Assembly (NCBI GenBank): GCA_023055505.1
Contig: JALIRH010000007.1
Coordinates: 15,730,273-15,794,272, forward strand
DNA: 64,000 nucleotides
Direction of reading: 5' to 3'
Source of the DNA: Callipepla californica brunnescens
Lineage: Eukaryota > Chordata > Aves > Galliformes > Odontophoridae
Position 1 is the stretch's first letter; each line of letters begins with the position of its first letter. Made by a program: the position numbers and the translations under genes. Positions 1-11,480 of this stretch are shown piece by piece. Below the pieces are notes generated by a model. It saw only the letters and a list, made by a program, of their open reading frames with translations. It was not told where the DNA came from and searched no databases.

Positions 1-2351
1 CTTTTACAAATATATATATATAAAATGTAATTAAATGTAGCCAAACATGTAACGAAAGTTTTAGAATTAGAGTTATAAAACAGGATTTTTATTATGTTTG
101 TCTAATGACATTTGATTCTTTTGAAAGCTAATGTGCACAGAATTCAGAGTAACTTCTGCTATTAAGGTCTTATATGCCATTCTAAACTGATGTATTTTCA
201 CTTTTCTTGCTCTTTTCTAGAAAGACTAATTAGAGGCCTCAATTAAGGCCTCAGACTAAGTTAATTGAATTTAGTAAGCATCAAACTGTTTTTCAGTGAC
301 TTTTCCTGTAGCACAGACGCTATTGTATTCGTTTTCTCTATTTCTGTTGAATAAATTTTTGACTTCTAATTAGACCAACTTGAATCACTCATTATGAGTA
401 ATTCAGATGCATCTTTTTATTTTTTCTCTAATTAGGAGACCTTTAACCTCAACTTATTCCCAGCAGAACTGACCTGGGTGGTGAAGCTGCCACTCGGTGA
501 GCCCCCATTTTACCACCAAGGCTCATTAGCTAATGTGGTACCTTTGCTGGTACTGAGATACATAGCTGCAGCACTTTATAATCTCAACATGCATTTGCCT
601 CAAGCATGAACTCTGCTTATCCTTTTTTTTCACACGGGGAATTGTATTGCTGAATGAGTTATACTACTTGTTAACTCTCTACAACTTAATCTGAAATTAT
701 CCTTCTTTTCTTCGACGACAGAGCCTGTTTATACCACTGTGAAATGCAGACATGCTTTTCACTGCTGTACCTTTTGTTTGTAAGGTCAGAAAATTTTGTG
801 TAGGATGTGGGCTTTCTGCAAACTCATCATTTTAACTATGCTGTTGACCTTATAATGTTTATTACTGTTAGTGTGTGACTGGACTTAGGTTCAGGCCATT
901 GTTGATTGTGTCTCTTCAACTAATATTTATACATAGGAAGAAGTTGACAGCTAAGTCTGTATTTGTCTCACTAACTTCAGGCACCAGCCATTTAAATTAG
1001 AGGAAGTGCTGCTGCCTTGACCCATATCTGCTGTAATAAAATGTCCAAGGAGTAATCTCTGCCTCCCCAGACCATATGCGTCAGGGTGGCTTATGTTCAC
1101 ACGTCTCAGTTGGCTCCCTGTCTAGAAAATTGGGCATGCACAGGCTGCTTAGCACAGGTTTCTTCTAGACTCTGTCTTGTGCCTGTGTTACAAAAATAGT
1201 TTTCATGGGTGTTTTCAGTTCTTGAAAGAGCCTGGGATAATGTGAAGGAGGTGCTGTGATCTGCAAGAAAGGGCTTTTGGCCAGGATTTTATCAAAGTCT
1301 GTGGAATGAAGTGAGGACTTTGGGAACTAATGCTTGGTTAGAGCAGAGGGCTGATGGTACGATCCAGGTTCTTAACAGTAATAATGAACAAATATGGATT
1401 TTTTCATATAGTAACACATCTAAATTAATATACCACTTCCTTTCCATGAGATTGGACCTGATTAAATTTTTATTTACTTAAACTTTAATTTTAATGATCT
1501 TATTATTGGTATTGTAGACTGTGAATGAGAGAGGGGTATTTTTGTCCATCTGAATGACAATTTGATGGTGTTTTCTCTTTATAGCATGCTTATTTTTCTA
1601 TACATGCCAGCCTCTACTATGATTTTTCTTCAAGAAATTCTAAATTTCAGAATGTTTGGAAGCTAACTACTCTTGCATATCTTTGATTCTTTATACTATA
1701 TCTGCTAAAAGCAAGATTTGTGGTGTGTGACTTAACAGTAAGAAAGGTAATTTTTTTGTAGTAAAAGTCAACATCAAATAGCTTCTGTGCTGCAAACTGC
1801 TTGTATCTGAATCCGAGTGTATTTATTGTCAGATTGAGTACTAACAGTCTTTGATGAAAAACTGTTTAAAAGTGTTAAAGGTTTGTTCCTTCAGGCTTTG
1901 TTCAAATAAAATTGCCACTCATGTCATATGGCTACAGGAACAGCCACCTTGTAATTTCTGGTAAATGTAAAACACTTGTCATTTTTTCAGGAAGACATTG
2001 CTTTGGGCCAAATTGTGATCCCATATACTGTTAGAGGCAAATAGCAACCACACTAATTTTTAAACAGCAGTATATGTGATTATTATGAGCAGATTTTAAA
2101 GAGCTACCCAAAAATAGGAGAGAGCAAAAAAAAAAAAAAAAAAAAAAAAAATTCTCATATTCATCTGGTCATATCTGTAGAGAACTTTTGTAGAGCTGTT
2201 CATCAAGAGTATAATTCCTCTAATGTAAAAGGTTTAGACATTGGTGCATGTATTTTCTTCCAAGCAAGCCAATTGATTTATATTATAGAACTGAATTAAC
2301 TTCTAGGCTGCCCAATATCCATTTATGTAGTTATTTCTTAGAGACTAAGAA
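1..2351 (+). other. MYOM2 intron, upstream part (no exon seen)
   Basis: AT-rich DNA assumed to be intronic because the first recognised exon (4859) opens inside an Ig domain and so needs upstream exons. No exon carrying the missing first half of that Ig domain (with its B-strand Cys) was found. A run of 26 A lies at 2126-2151. Confidence 0.5.
2126..2151. repeat. poly-A tract (26 A)
   Basis: Uninterrupted A run about 200 bp before the CR1 copy. It is not at a CR1 3' end, because CR1 tails are octamer repeats rather than poly-A. Confidence 0.95.
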
Positions 2352-3868
2352 ATATCTTGCCAGCTATCTCCTTCTACCAAAGCTGGGGTGCAGAATAAAG
2401 CCCCCATAATTCAGGTGGAAACTATTAGAGACCTACTACTCCATTTGGACTACCAGAAGTCCATGGGGCCAGATGGGATCTACCTGAGAACGCTGAAGGA
2501 GCTGATGGGGGTGATAGCTGAGGCACTTTCTATTATCTATCAGCATTCCAAGCAAAGAAATCCCAGAGGATTGGAGGCTTGTCAGCGTGACTCCCATCTA
2601 CATGAAGGGTTGTAAAGAGGATCCAGGGAACTACAGGTCTATCCCCATCAGTGCCAGAAAAGGTTAGGGCAGGTCCTACTTGACCAACCAGATCTTATTC
2701 TACAATCTAGTGAGTTGTCTGGTGGATGAGGGAAAGGCTGTTGAGGTAGCCTGCTGAGACTTCAGCAAAGCCTTTGACACTGCCTCCCATAGTATTCTCC
2801 TGCAGAAGCTGGCAGCCTGTGGATTGGACAGGTACACTCTTTGCTGGATAAGGAACTTGCTGGAGGGCCAGGCCCAGAGAGAGGTGGTAAATGAAGTCAC
2901 ATCCAGCTGGTGACTGGTCACAAGTGGTGTTCCCCAGGGGTTAGTACTGGGGCTTGTCCTCTTCAATACCTTTACTGATGATCTGGATGAGGGGGTTGAG
3001 TGCACCACCAGTTGGGAGGAAGTGTGCTTGAGGATCAAGGATCTGCTTGGGGGTAGGAAGGTTCTACAGAGGGGTCTGGACAGACTGAATTGATGGGCTG
3101 AGGCCAATGGGATGAAGTTCAACAGGACCAAGTGCCAGGTCCTGCTCTTTGGCCACAAGAACCCCAGGCAATGCTACAGGCTTGGGGCAGTGTGACTGGA
3201 AGACTGTAGAGGAAACAGACCTAGGTGTGTTGGTTGACACTTGGCTGAACATGAGCCAGCAGCGTGTCCTGGTGGCCAAGAAAGCCAAGGACATCCTGGC
3301 TTGCATCAGAAATAGTGTTGCCAGCAGGAGCAGGGATGTGATGGTCTCTCTGTACTCAGCACTGGAGAGGAAGCATGTTTTAAATGTTGAGCTCCTCACT
3401 GCGAGAAAGACATTGAGGCCCTGGAGTGTGTTCAGAGAAAGGCAGTGAAGATGGTGAGGAGACTGGAGCATAAGTCTTATGAGGAATGGCTGTGGGAGCT
3501 GGAATTGTTCAGTCTAGAAAAGTTGAGGCTCAGGGGCGACCTTATTGCTCTCTATAACTACCTTAAGGGGGGTTATTGTGATGTAGAGGATGGCCTCTTC
3601 TCCCCTCTAACTAGGAATAGGACTAGAGGAAATGGTCTCAGGTTGTGTCAGGGGAGATTAAGGCTGGATGGTAGGAAATACTTCCTCTCCAAGAAAGTGG
3701 TCAGGCACTGGATGCCCAGGGACATGGTGGAGTCACTGTCCCTGGAAGTGTTCAAGAAACATTAAATTTTTTACTTAGGAATATTGATTTAGTGGGGAAT
3801 ATTGGTGATAGGTAGACTGAATGATCTTAGAAGTTTCTCCAACCTTGGTGATTCTATGATTCTGTGAC
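2352..3868 (+). mobile_element. CR1 LINE copy, 5'-truncated, defective reverse transcriptase
   Basis: The longest CR1 in the window, on the same strand as MYOM2 and inside the intron before the first visible exon. Near 2440-2540 the translation has the RT-type stretch YQKSMGPDGIYLRTLKEL. After 2615 the frame is lost and a block seems missing near 2660, where 'gccagaaaaggttagggcag' joins two distant CR1 segments. Further RT-derived sequence (TFDTAS-like, LDRYTLCWI-like) occurs with stops at 2755-2870. The 3' UTR ends in the typical tail ATTCTATGATTCTGTGA at 3851-3868. No intact ORF, so it is not autonomous. The left edge is approximate. Confidence 0.93.
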
Positions 3869-4858
3869 TGAGGACTCAGGCTAAGCACAAAAATACCGTT
3901 GCATTTCTGTGATTTTTGGAATGAAATGGGGATAAACCCTAGTATTTCTGAAAATGAGAAAAGTAAAATGTATTGCCAAGATTTCTAAACACAGCTAAGC
4001 TTTTGGCTTCTTTGAATTTATGCTTCTTAGCCATCCATCCAGCAATATTTTAAATTTTGCTAATGCACAATTTATATTTCAAAATTATAACAGTACGTGA
4101 GCTATAGGTGTACACTATTTATGTATTGCTCAGATCTGCTGCTACTATAACAGCAACATTTTGTCTTTCAAGAACCTTTTCCGCTTTTACACACTTTTTA
4201 AATTCCTTTGTATCAAGAGACAATCCTAATTTGTAGCATTCCTCAAGTCTTTGTATTCCCCATAGGACACGTAGTGGAAAAAAGGATTTCTTGTGCAGCT
4301 TTCAATTTTGAAGTCTGAAATGCTTACAGAATAGTAATTTCAGTGGCTCTTTGCAGTGTTGCCCTAAAAGGAATTGCTTAGGTAGACAGGATAAACATAC
4401 AAATTAGCTGAATATTCTCCAAAATAGGGTCTAGATTCTGTGTTACAGGTCTCTGGGGGCATGTGACAAACACAGAAGGACAGAGGAAATTTCAGCAGCA
4501 ATAATTTCAAATACATTTTTTACAGATAGCTCTAGACAAACTGGAACCAGATAACAAGTGTGCAAATCTCTTTAAGGGAAGAGACTGACAGAATTGTCTT
4601 TAAGGATTTGACAGAGCTCTGAAGCTCTAAGCTGCCTACTTCTGACCAGTTCTGTGCTGCAAATAAATGCTGTAGTAATAACATTTTGCTGAATAGGGCT
4701 TGGTTTTCTTTCTCTCTTCATTTTTTTTTTTTTAACTTTAGTTGACATGTGTTATAAAAAATAGGCTTGTTATGCTGCAAGTATTTTTGTGACCATGTAT
4801 AGAATGGTATCTTTCATCAGGATATAACCATAATTATGTGCCATTTTCTGTTGTGCAG
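3869..4858 (+). other. MYOM2 intron, end before first visible exon
   Basis: Unique AT-rich sequence from the CR1 tail to the acceptor ending TTGTGCAG at 4851-4858. Nothing else recognised. Confidence 0.6.
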
Positions 4859-4972
4859 ATTGCAAACACAAAGAAGGAGACTGTTTTCAAGTGGTATAGG
4901 AATGGTTCTGGGATTGATGTTGATGAGGTGCCTGATCTGCAGAGGGGAGAATGTCACCTCACTATTCCCAAG
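4859..4972 (+). CDS. MYOM2: MYOM2 coding exon 1 of 9 in the window: middle of an Ig domain (My11)
   Basis: 114 nt, 38 codons, entering and leaving in phase 0. It begins IANTKKETVFKWYRNG, where the Trp of FKW is the buried C-strand Trp of an I-set Ig domain, and ends with the E-strand segment ECHLTIPK. The acceptor is TTCTGTTGTGCAG and the donor AAG|GTACAG. The reading frame stays open upstream of the acceptor and downstream of the donor by chance, so a simple ORF call would overrun both edges. The first half of this Ig domain, including its Cys, must be in an exon before position 1 or one that I missed. The My11 number is inferred by counting back from the C-terminus. Confidence 0.9.
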
Positions 4973-5192
4973 GTACAGTATCACCTACTGATTAGAAATG
5001 ACAGCTTCTGCTTGATGTGCTGTAGATTTGACAGATCCAGCTGTCATGATTTCTATGAACAATTTTAAGAAAAGACGTATTTTCTACCCTTCAATTAGCT
5101 AGTGAGTACATACTGCTAGTAATAGAGTATATATTTTTGTTGTAAATTCAGGTGTGTCTTGCTTAAGTTGCTTCAGAATCCTCAGGTGAACT

Positions 5193-5224
5193 CCCCCCCC
5201 CCCCCCCCCTTTTTTTTTTTTTTT
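5193..5224. repeat. poly-C then poly-T tract (C17 T15)
   Basis: Seventeen C followed directly by fifteen T in the sense strand of an intron. The opposite strand is A15G17. Confidence 0.95.
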
Positions 5225-5400
5225 CTTATTGTTCCTTAATTTTTCAGATTGTTCCAGCACCTTGTATTTCACAGTTGTCTTAGTTTTATTCCCTAAGGTA
5301 TATGGCTTCTAAAGATTTATCTTCTTGTAAGAAAAATAACCTAATTTGTAACTGAAGCTTTATCTTGAATAGTTGCTTTCTCAACTGCTGAACCACAGCA

Positions 5401-5425
5401 CCCCCCCCCCACCCCCCCCCCCCCC
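5401..5425. repeat. interrupted poly-C tract (C10 A C14)
   Basis: Second poly-C run about 175 bp downstream of the first in the same intron. Its reverse complement is two long G runs. Confidence 0.95.
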
Positions 5426-6261
5426 GATCAAATCTTTGTTATTTCAGCATAATGTGCATTTAGTTAATTTTTTTTTTCTTCAATTTGTTCTGGTACTCAT
5501 GTTTTTAAAATGGATTCCCTTCATTTTGAATTGCTGTCTTTACTTTTATCTTTTAGATACATGACACTTTTCCTATTATTATTTGCTTGAGGGCTTGTCT
5601 AAATCTAAGATTCAATAAACCAGCCTCCAACCTCCAACAAGTATTTTTATATTTTCCTTTAGATTTTCAAACAAATTAAAATAAAAATACTCCAGCAAAA
5701 ACTACTACATTAAAAGCAGTAGTGTTAGTTTTTAGAATGTAAGTTCTCTAAGGCTAATGAATGCACTATTGTAGCATAAGTGTAATTCGACTATAGCAGC
5801 TGATTGAAGAAATTCACTTAGTTGATGCCTGGACAGTTAAAGGGTATAGATCCATTGTCTTGCTCTTCTAAAATAAAATAAAATAAAAGAGTTTCAGGTG
5901 AAGAAAAATTGCATTTCTAAAATTTCTGTGGTTTGCAGTTACCCTCTATTACATCTTACTAAACTACTTCTAATTTCTGCTGGTAAAGTTGAATCCTGTT
6001 TGTCTCTATGGAACAAGAGGAAGAAGAAAACCCACATTTCTTAAGGCTTTTGAACAGAACTTGAATTACATTTTAGACTTAAGGACTAGGTATAGCTGCA
6101 CAAAACCATACATGTATAAGCCATTTATAGTTTCCCATCTGTGGCAAGACTACTTAACTAGAATGCAGTACAGTGTATGTTAGATTTAGGGGAGCATGCA
6201 GAGGTTAAGCAAATAAAGTCGTATCAAATTGGCCAGTAAACATCCTGTGTTTTTCTTGTAG

Positions 6262-6349
6262 TTGTCTCGCAAAGATGAAGGAGTTTATAAGGCAACACTA
6301 TCAGATGATAGAGGTCATGATGTCTCTACTCTTGAATTATCAGGAAAAG
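6262..6349 (+). CDS. MYOM2: MYOM2 coding exon 2 of 9: end of Ig domain My11
   Basis: 88 nt, in phase 0, out phase 1. It encodes LSRKDEGVYKATLSDD..., with the Ig Tyr-corner motif D-E-G-V-Y and the F and G strands, ending VSTLELSGK before the linker. The acceptor is TTTTTCTTGTAG and the donor AAAAG|GTAATA. It completes the Ig fold begun in the previous exon. Confidence 0.93.
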
Positions 6350-7468
6350 GTAATATTCAGTTTACTGTATCAAAGTAAAGATCTCTACATTGTCTCATGA
6401 GGTATTCAAAAGCTATATTTTCAAGTGATAAGCTACCAAGCATATTTGGGGTTCTTCATATTTCAGTGCCTTTCTTATGATTTTGAAGCCTGAACTGCAG
6501 ATGACAAGTTCAGAAGGGGTGACACTGTGCTTTATTTTGAATACTTTCTAGCACCCTCACCTTGTAAGTTTTAATCAAATAGGCACTGCCTTTTATGTGG
6601 GATCTTTTGTAAAGAGTTCTTTCTCTCTGTCAAGTTCAGTAGGTTTTAATGTCTACAAAAGACCTTACAGCATCAAGCCTTTCAAAGTGCCAAATATATT
6701 GAGGTGGGAGTCTCAGTGGGGACTGTTATTCTGACTGTAAAATTTTAAAGCTGTAATTCAGAAACTGTGGAAAAAACAGACTGAATTGTAGAGAAATACA
6801 TATGCTCACGCTCTAAATTAATTTGCCATTCAACAGAATAGGATTTTCAAGTACAGGTTATGCTGACCACTGGAATGAACAGAAGAGACTATGGTTCTAC
6901 ATCTTATGGTCAGGGGTCCTTCCCAGGCAAGAAAGAACCCTTGCTATAAAAAAAATGCTTCAGTCTTCTGTTACTTTGTATAAGGTTCTCCCCTTCCACC
7001 ATCCCATCAATCCTGTGATTTTTCAAAGGTTTGGTATCATACCTGGTTTGCTGTATTTGCTGTCAAGAAGTATATATTTGCCAAGTGCTCTGCTACTGGG
7101 AGCAGATGGGTACAGCTTTCTCCAAAAATGTGGTAATTTTTCCCTTTTCACTCTCCTTTGGATGTGAACTGTCAAATTAATGACCTTTTATTGTTTCTGA
7201 TGTGAAGGATACAACGCCAGCTATCTGACAGCACATGGCAGATGCCGCATACAGTGGGTACATTCATTGACAAAGCACAAAATTCATTTATTGTACACAG
7301 GTAGTCTCCAATTTGTAGTGTGCACCTGTTACAATTTTAATGGTTTTCTTTGCCTGAGGATATGACCATTTCCCATATCACTTTAATTAAACTAAGCATA
7401 ACAAAGCTATATTCTGATTAAATTTTGATGGTACATTTTCTTTGTTTCTTTCTTTTTTCTCTCCCCAG
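6350..7468 (+). other. MYOM2 intron
   Basis: 1119-nt phase-1 intron, ending in the strong pyrimidine tract TTTCTCTCCCCAG. It contains a 114-codon ORF at 6823-7167 with no recognisable similarity, which I treat as chance. No repeat element recognised. Confidence 0.8.
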
Positions 7469-7507
7469 TGTATGATGATATAATTTTGGCACTAAGCAGA
7501 GTCAGTG
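7469..7507 (+). CDS. MYOM2: MYOM2 coding exon 3 of 9: helical linker between Ig domains
   Basis: 39 nt, phase 1 in and phase 1 out, giving VYDDIILALSRVSG across the junctions. The pattern of acidic and regularly spaced hydrophobic residues fits the alpha-helical linker that joins successive C-terminal Ig domains in myomesins. The acceptor is CTCCCCAG and the donor GTG|GTAAGT. Because it is a multiple of three with equal phases, skipping it would delete the helix without a frameshift. Confidence 0.9.
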
Positions 7508-8171
7508 GTAAGTAAATGCTGTCTTGGATTTTCATACAGGTTTTTTTTTAATACTAAAGTCATCTGAGCCCGAGGCAGACAGTATTTATTGTAAGTGGGA
7601 AATCTATGACAGTCATGATGCTTACATTTTTATGGACATGATGTTAAGTTTTTGAATAACCATTCGACCTTGCTAATTGACACTATTAAGAGGGAACAAA
7701 GAATTATTCCACCTGGCTTTTTTGGTTTAGATACTGTGACAATGTTATAGCAATTATTTTCTTTATACTTCCCATTAGTAACTTAGCCTTATGGTACAGA
7801 TAGAACTAGATTCTGATCCTTATGCCAGTAAGAAATCAAGAGTAATTCCAGTGAAAGAGTAAGAATTACGCTCAAATAAATTTTGCATGCTATTAAAATC
7901 ATAGCACTATTATTTTATGGCGATTATATGACTAGCTGACTTCACAAAGGATCTTGCTAGTCATAATGTTTGTATATGATCATAAAACCATAAAATCCTG
8001 CTAAAATTTCATCTGATGTAAATCAGAAGATCTCCCTTGAGAAGCATGAATCATTGTCTCTTTAGGGTACTTGAGAAAAATGTTTCTGATCTTGAAATTT
8101 TTTTGGCCATCTGACAGTTTCCATTTCATTTCATTGTACTGTTTGACTTACATATATTTGATTTTGTATAG
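7508..8171 (+). other. MYOM2 intron
   Basis: 664-nt phase-1 intron. AT-rich, with no recognised element. Confidence 0.85.
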
Positions 8172-8277
8172 GTAAGACTGCTTCTCCACTGAAGATACTC
8201 TGCACTGAGGAAGGAATAAGGCTCCAGTGTTTCTTGAAGTACTACAATGAAGAAATGAAAGTCACCTGGTCTCACAG
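8172..8277 (+). CDS. MYOM2: MYOM2 coding exon 4 of 9: first half of Ig domain My12
   Basis: 106 nt, phase 1 in, phase 2 out. It encodes GKTASPLKILCTEEGIRLQC..., then KVTWSH. It has the B-strand Cys (RLQCFLKYY) and the C-strand Trp (VTW). The acceptor is TTTTGTATAG and the donor CACAG|GTAGAA, so the final Arg codon is completed by the next exon. Confidence 0.93.
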
Positions 8278-10843
8278 GTAGAAGAGAATATATTTTCAAG
8301 AATGCCTACATTCAGATTTTCTACATTTGAGAAAAAATGTGGTGATTAAGATTTGCTATTCTGTGGCATTGCTGTACTAAGTGGAGCACATTAGTGAATT
8401 TCTCTTTGAAGCATTTTATATTCTCAACTCATATGGGTGGTAGATACAGTAAACAGACTTATCCAATACCTAGATATAACAGTACAAAAAAGGTACCTAT
8501 AGTATTTCAGTCTCCTACTCAATTCCAGACTTTTTGTCTTCCACTATATCATCTAGTTGGTTCAAAGACAATAAAGAATTGGAGCACAGTTGTCTGTTCA
8601 AGATTGCTCCTTTCTATGAATAGATGAAATTTTCCTCCAGAAGTAGGTGAATACTGAGGATCTGCTCTTACCACTTAATAAAAGCCCATAGTAAGAAAGC
8701 AAAAAAACAGCAACTTTCAAACTTCTTCACACCAAATTCTAATGCTGTTCCTCTTCTTTGAAAAGACAGTCAATGACATAAGAGGAAGTGAAAGAAGTGC
8801 AAAATATTTTAAGAATAGCCATCAGAGCTGAGAACATAACTACAATTCATCTGTAAAATTTCAGATACATTTTTTCATCCTGAAATTACTTTAATCTTAG
8901 ACTTTGGAGATTCATCTGTGTATTTACATTTAAATGTGTCCAAGTGCTTTGGTATATTAGGTCTTTTTTTTTTTTTAACTGCAGTGAAGATTTTGAAGGA
9001 TTTTAAACCTCTTCAGGTATTTCCAACTTTCACATTCCATGATGACCTTCAAAGATGGATCACAGTGTTCTGATCTGGACAGGAAGAAGATGGTGTGGCT
9101 GCACACTGTCCTAGTCAATTAGGAACGTGAGAAAAGTGTCACTGATCATTAGGTTCAGGGTGTGCAAGCAGACTTCTATGAGGATGCTCAGCTGTACTCT
9201 TAACTCTAGCTTTGTTTTCAGTAAGTTCTGCTCCTTCTTTCAGTAAATTAGATATTTGTGTCATGAAAAGGAGAATAAACTTTTTTTTTTTGCCTTGACC
9301 TCAATCAGCTTGAGTTTTAAAGGTGATTTATTTCATTCCACCATATATGTCAGAGAAATGTAAAACCAGAGAATATGGAAATATCAGCATGCATTTTTAT
9401 CTTTGATAGCTGACATTCCCCACATACTCATATTCCAGATTTTATGGTTAGTCTTCCTTGTTGTGTTATTAAACATATTTTGAACAAATAACATTTCAGT
9501 AATTTCATAAATATTATGATTAGGAGCTGGAGTTGTTATGAAGAGCTAAAACAAATACTAAAACCAACCAACCATAAATAACCAGCATCCTCCACACTCC
9601 ATCAAACTTGTTGCTTTTTCTAATGGAGTTCTATCACATTATTCCTGAACAAGAAGAAAGACTGAACATTTCCTGTTTTTAAACCGGTTGTCTGCATATC
9701 ATGAAACACAGTAAACAAATTTCCAGCTAGCTTTGAATTATCCATTATAATAAATAGTAAGAATATAAGACCCAAAACCAGAATGCATTATCCACTCATG
9801 GCACAGTAGGGAATACAGTATTTTGTAATAAATAGTTATTTCTATCCAGGTATGTATTTTAATATACTGAACTCAATGCAGTCCTCTTACAGCGAGGGAG
9901 ATGATAAAAACTCCTATTCCTCATCAAACTAGCTATGAAGCCAAATCAACCATGTCTGTGCAAATAAATTAACTGATCAAAGAGAAGCTAATGTTGACTT
10001 TATCTGCTAACAAATTCCAGTTAAGTATGCTTTGGGAGGAAGGAAGTAAAAAAATCTTTTCTTCAGTTAATGAGAGAAAGAGAAAACTTCTTTGCAAGCC
10101 ATTGAAAATAGGGTGGTTTCTATACTCTCCCTAGATAGCTTCTTTTGTTTCCACTCTTCAGGACATATTATAGGGCAGAAAGACCACTGATCTAAATTAA
10201 CAGAGCATTTCTTGTAATTGGGAAGTGAAGATAAGTCAGTATAACGGTACTGAGTTTTTTTTTCTTATTATTTTTTAAAAGGACATACTACTTAACAATT
10301 AGAGAATTTACATCTCACTTTGTTCTTAAAAATAAATGGACAAACGAAGGTGTTTTTTGTCTTGATGCAAGAATAATAAATTCTACTTAAATCTTTCACT
10401 ATTTTATTGATCATATTTGGAAGTTAATGAATGGTGAAGTATTTTTTCCTCTCATTAAAAAACAAAAAGGATTTTTTCCCTCTAGTTTATTATTCTGATG
10501 TGTTCAACAGCATTGTGCATGAAGTGTTTAGAATCCTGAAGTCATATAGCATATTCACATTCAGATATGTATGAGGAAATAGACACAAACATAGATGTCT
10601 GTGTGTGCGGGGACGAAAAAAAAAGGGTGTAAATCTTCAGAAGGAAACTTCAAGCTAATAGTTCCAAAGTGTTTCATACTGACACTAGAAAGGAAGTTCT
10701 CTCCTGTGAAATTGTACTCACTAGTTACAATTTGTTTCTAATTTGGAAATAGTATGTTGTCCTTTGTAACTTTTTATAGATGATCTTCTATGGAGAATAT
10801 ATGTGAAAAGAATATTTGAACCCATTTCTATCTGTTTTTCAAG
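8278..10843 (+). other. MYOM2 intron
   Basis: 2566-nt phase-2 intron. AT-rich with short T and A runs (for example near 8966-8979). No transposable element or exon recognised. Confidence 0.85.
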
Positions 10844-11007
10844 GGAATCTAAGATTTCTTCTGGTGAAAAGATGAAGATTGGCGGTGGAGAGGATGTTGC
10901 CTGGCTGCAGATAACTGAACCCACTGAAAAAGATAAAGGGAACTACACCTTTGAAATCTTTGGTGACAAGGAATCCTTCAAGCGCACACTTGATCTGTCT
11001 GGGCAAG
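10844..11007 (+). CDS. MYOM2: MYOM2 coding exon 5 of 9: second half of Ig domain My12
   Basis: 164 nt, phase 2 in, phase 1 out. It encodes RESKISSGEKMKIGG..., then VAWLQITEPTEKDKGNYTF with the D-K-G-N-Y Tyr-corner, and ends KRTLDLSGQ. The acceptor is CTGTTTTTCAAG and the donor CAAG|GTATAT. Together with exon 4 this makes a complete Ig module bounded by phase-1 introns. Confidence 0.94.
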
Positions 11008-11302
11008 GTATATTTAAGATCATACTTATATGGTGATTTTTCAAGGATTAAACAGGATTAGCAATAATAAGAAGAGGAATGCAGTAAAAATAGCCTATGG
11101 TCAAAATTAAATGCAATTTAATTGCATAACTGTTTTTACTACTAGTGACACTGCAAAAAGGGTTTGGTTTTCCATCTTGACACTGTTTAACACTGTTATT
11201 TTTAAAAGGCTTTATTAAGGATATGTGTTTAGATGCTTATACTTGAGTCCTAAACTCAAATGGTGTTCATGGACAATAACTCTCTCAACTGTTTTGTTAC
11301 AG

Positions 11303-11339
11303 CTTTTGATGATGCAATTACAGAATTTCAGAGACTCAA
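11303..11339 (+). CDS. MYOM2: MYOM2 coding exon 6 of 9: start of second helical linker
   Basis: 37 nt, phase 1 in, phase 2 out, giving AFDDAITEFQRLK with the junction codons. The acceptor is TTTTGTTACAG; the donor AA|GTAAGT is an excellent match to consensus. The residue pattern matches exon 3 (FDD/YDD start, then spaced hydrophobics), supporting a second Ig-helix-Ig joint. Confidence 0.9.
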
Positions 11340-11457
11340 GTAAGTGCTACATTTTTTAATTAATTTTAGTGCTATGACAATAATCAACACAGAAAATTTC
11401 ATTAATAATTTTATTAATAACATTAAATGTTTTTTTTCCTCCCCTCAACAATTTTAG

Positions 11458-11480
11458 GGCAGCTGCTTTTGCTGAGAAGA
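11458..11480 (+). CDS. MYOM2: MYOM2 coding exon 7 of 9: 23-nt microexon, end of helical linker
   Basis: 23 nt, phase 2 in, phase 1 out, encoding AAAFAEK plus split codons at both ends. The acceptor is CAATTTTAG and the donor AAGA|GTAAGT. The intron before it is only 118 nt. The call depends on frame: without this microexon exons 6 and 8 do not join in phase, and with it the frame reads through. Standard gene finders can miss an exon of this size. Confidence 0.85.

Larger units (their letters stand above)
4973..6261 (+). other. MYOM2 intron with two poly-C tracts
   Basis: 1289-nt intron (phase 0). It holds a C17/T15 tract at 5193-5224, a C10-A-C14 tract at 5401-5425 and an AAAAT microsatellite near 5871-5889. 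No other feature is seen. Confidence 0.85.

Noticed and set aside
436..494. Possible MYOM2 exon with acceptor TTCTCTAATTAG and donor CTCG|GTGAGC
   Set aside because: Its open frame leaves in phase 1, while the next exon at 4859 enters in phase 0. The frame that would join in phase 0 contains a stop. The peptide lacks the Ig Cys expected just before exon 4859.
2388..3765. Several ORFs on both strands
   Set aside because: All lie within one CR1 copy. They are fragments of its broken RT frame, or shadows on the opposite strand.
6823..7167. 114-codon ORF in a MYOM2 intron
   Set aside because: No known domain, lies between two solid exons in a different context, and does not join to either exon by good splice sites.
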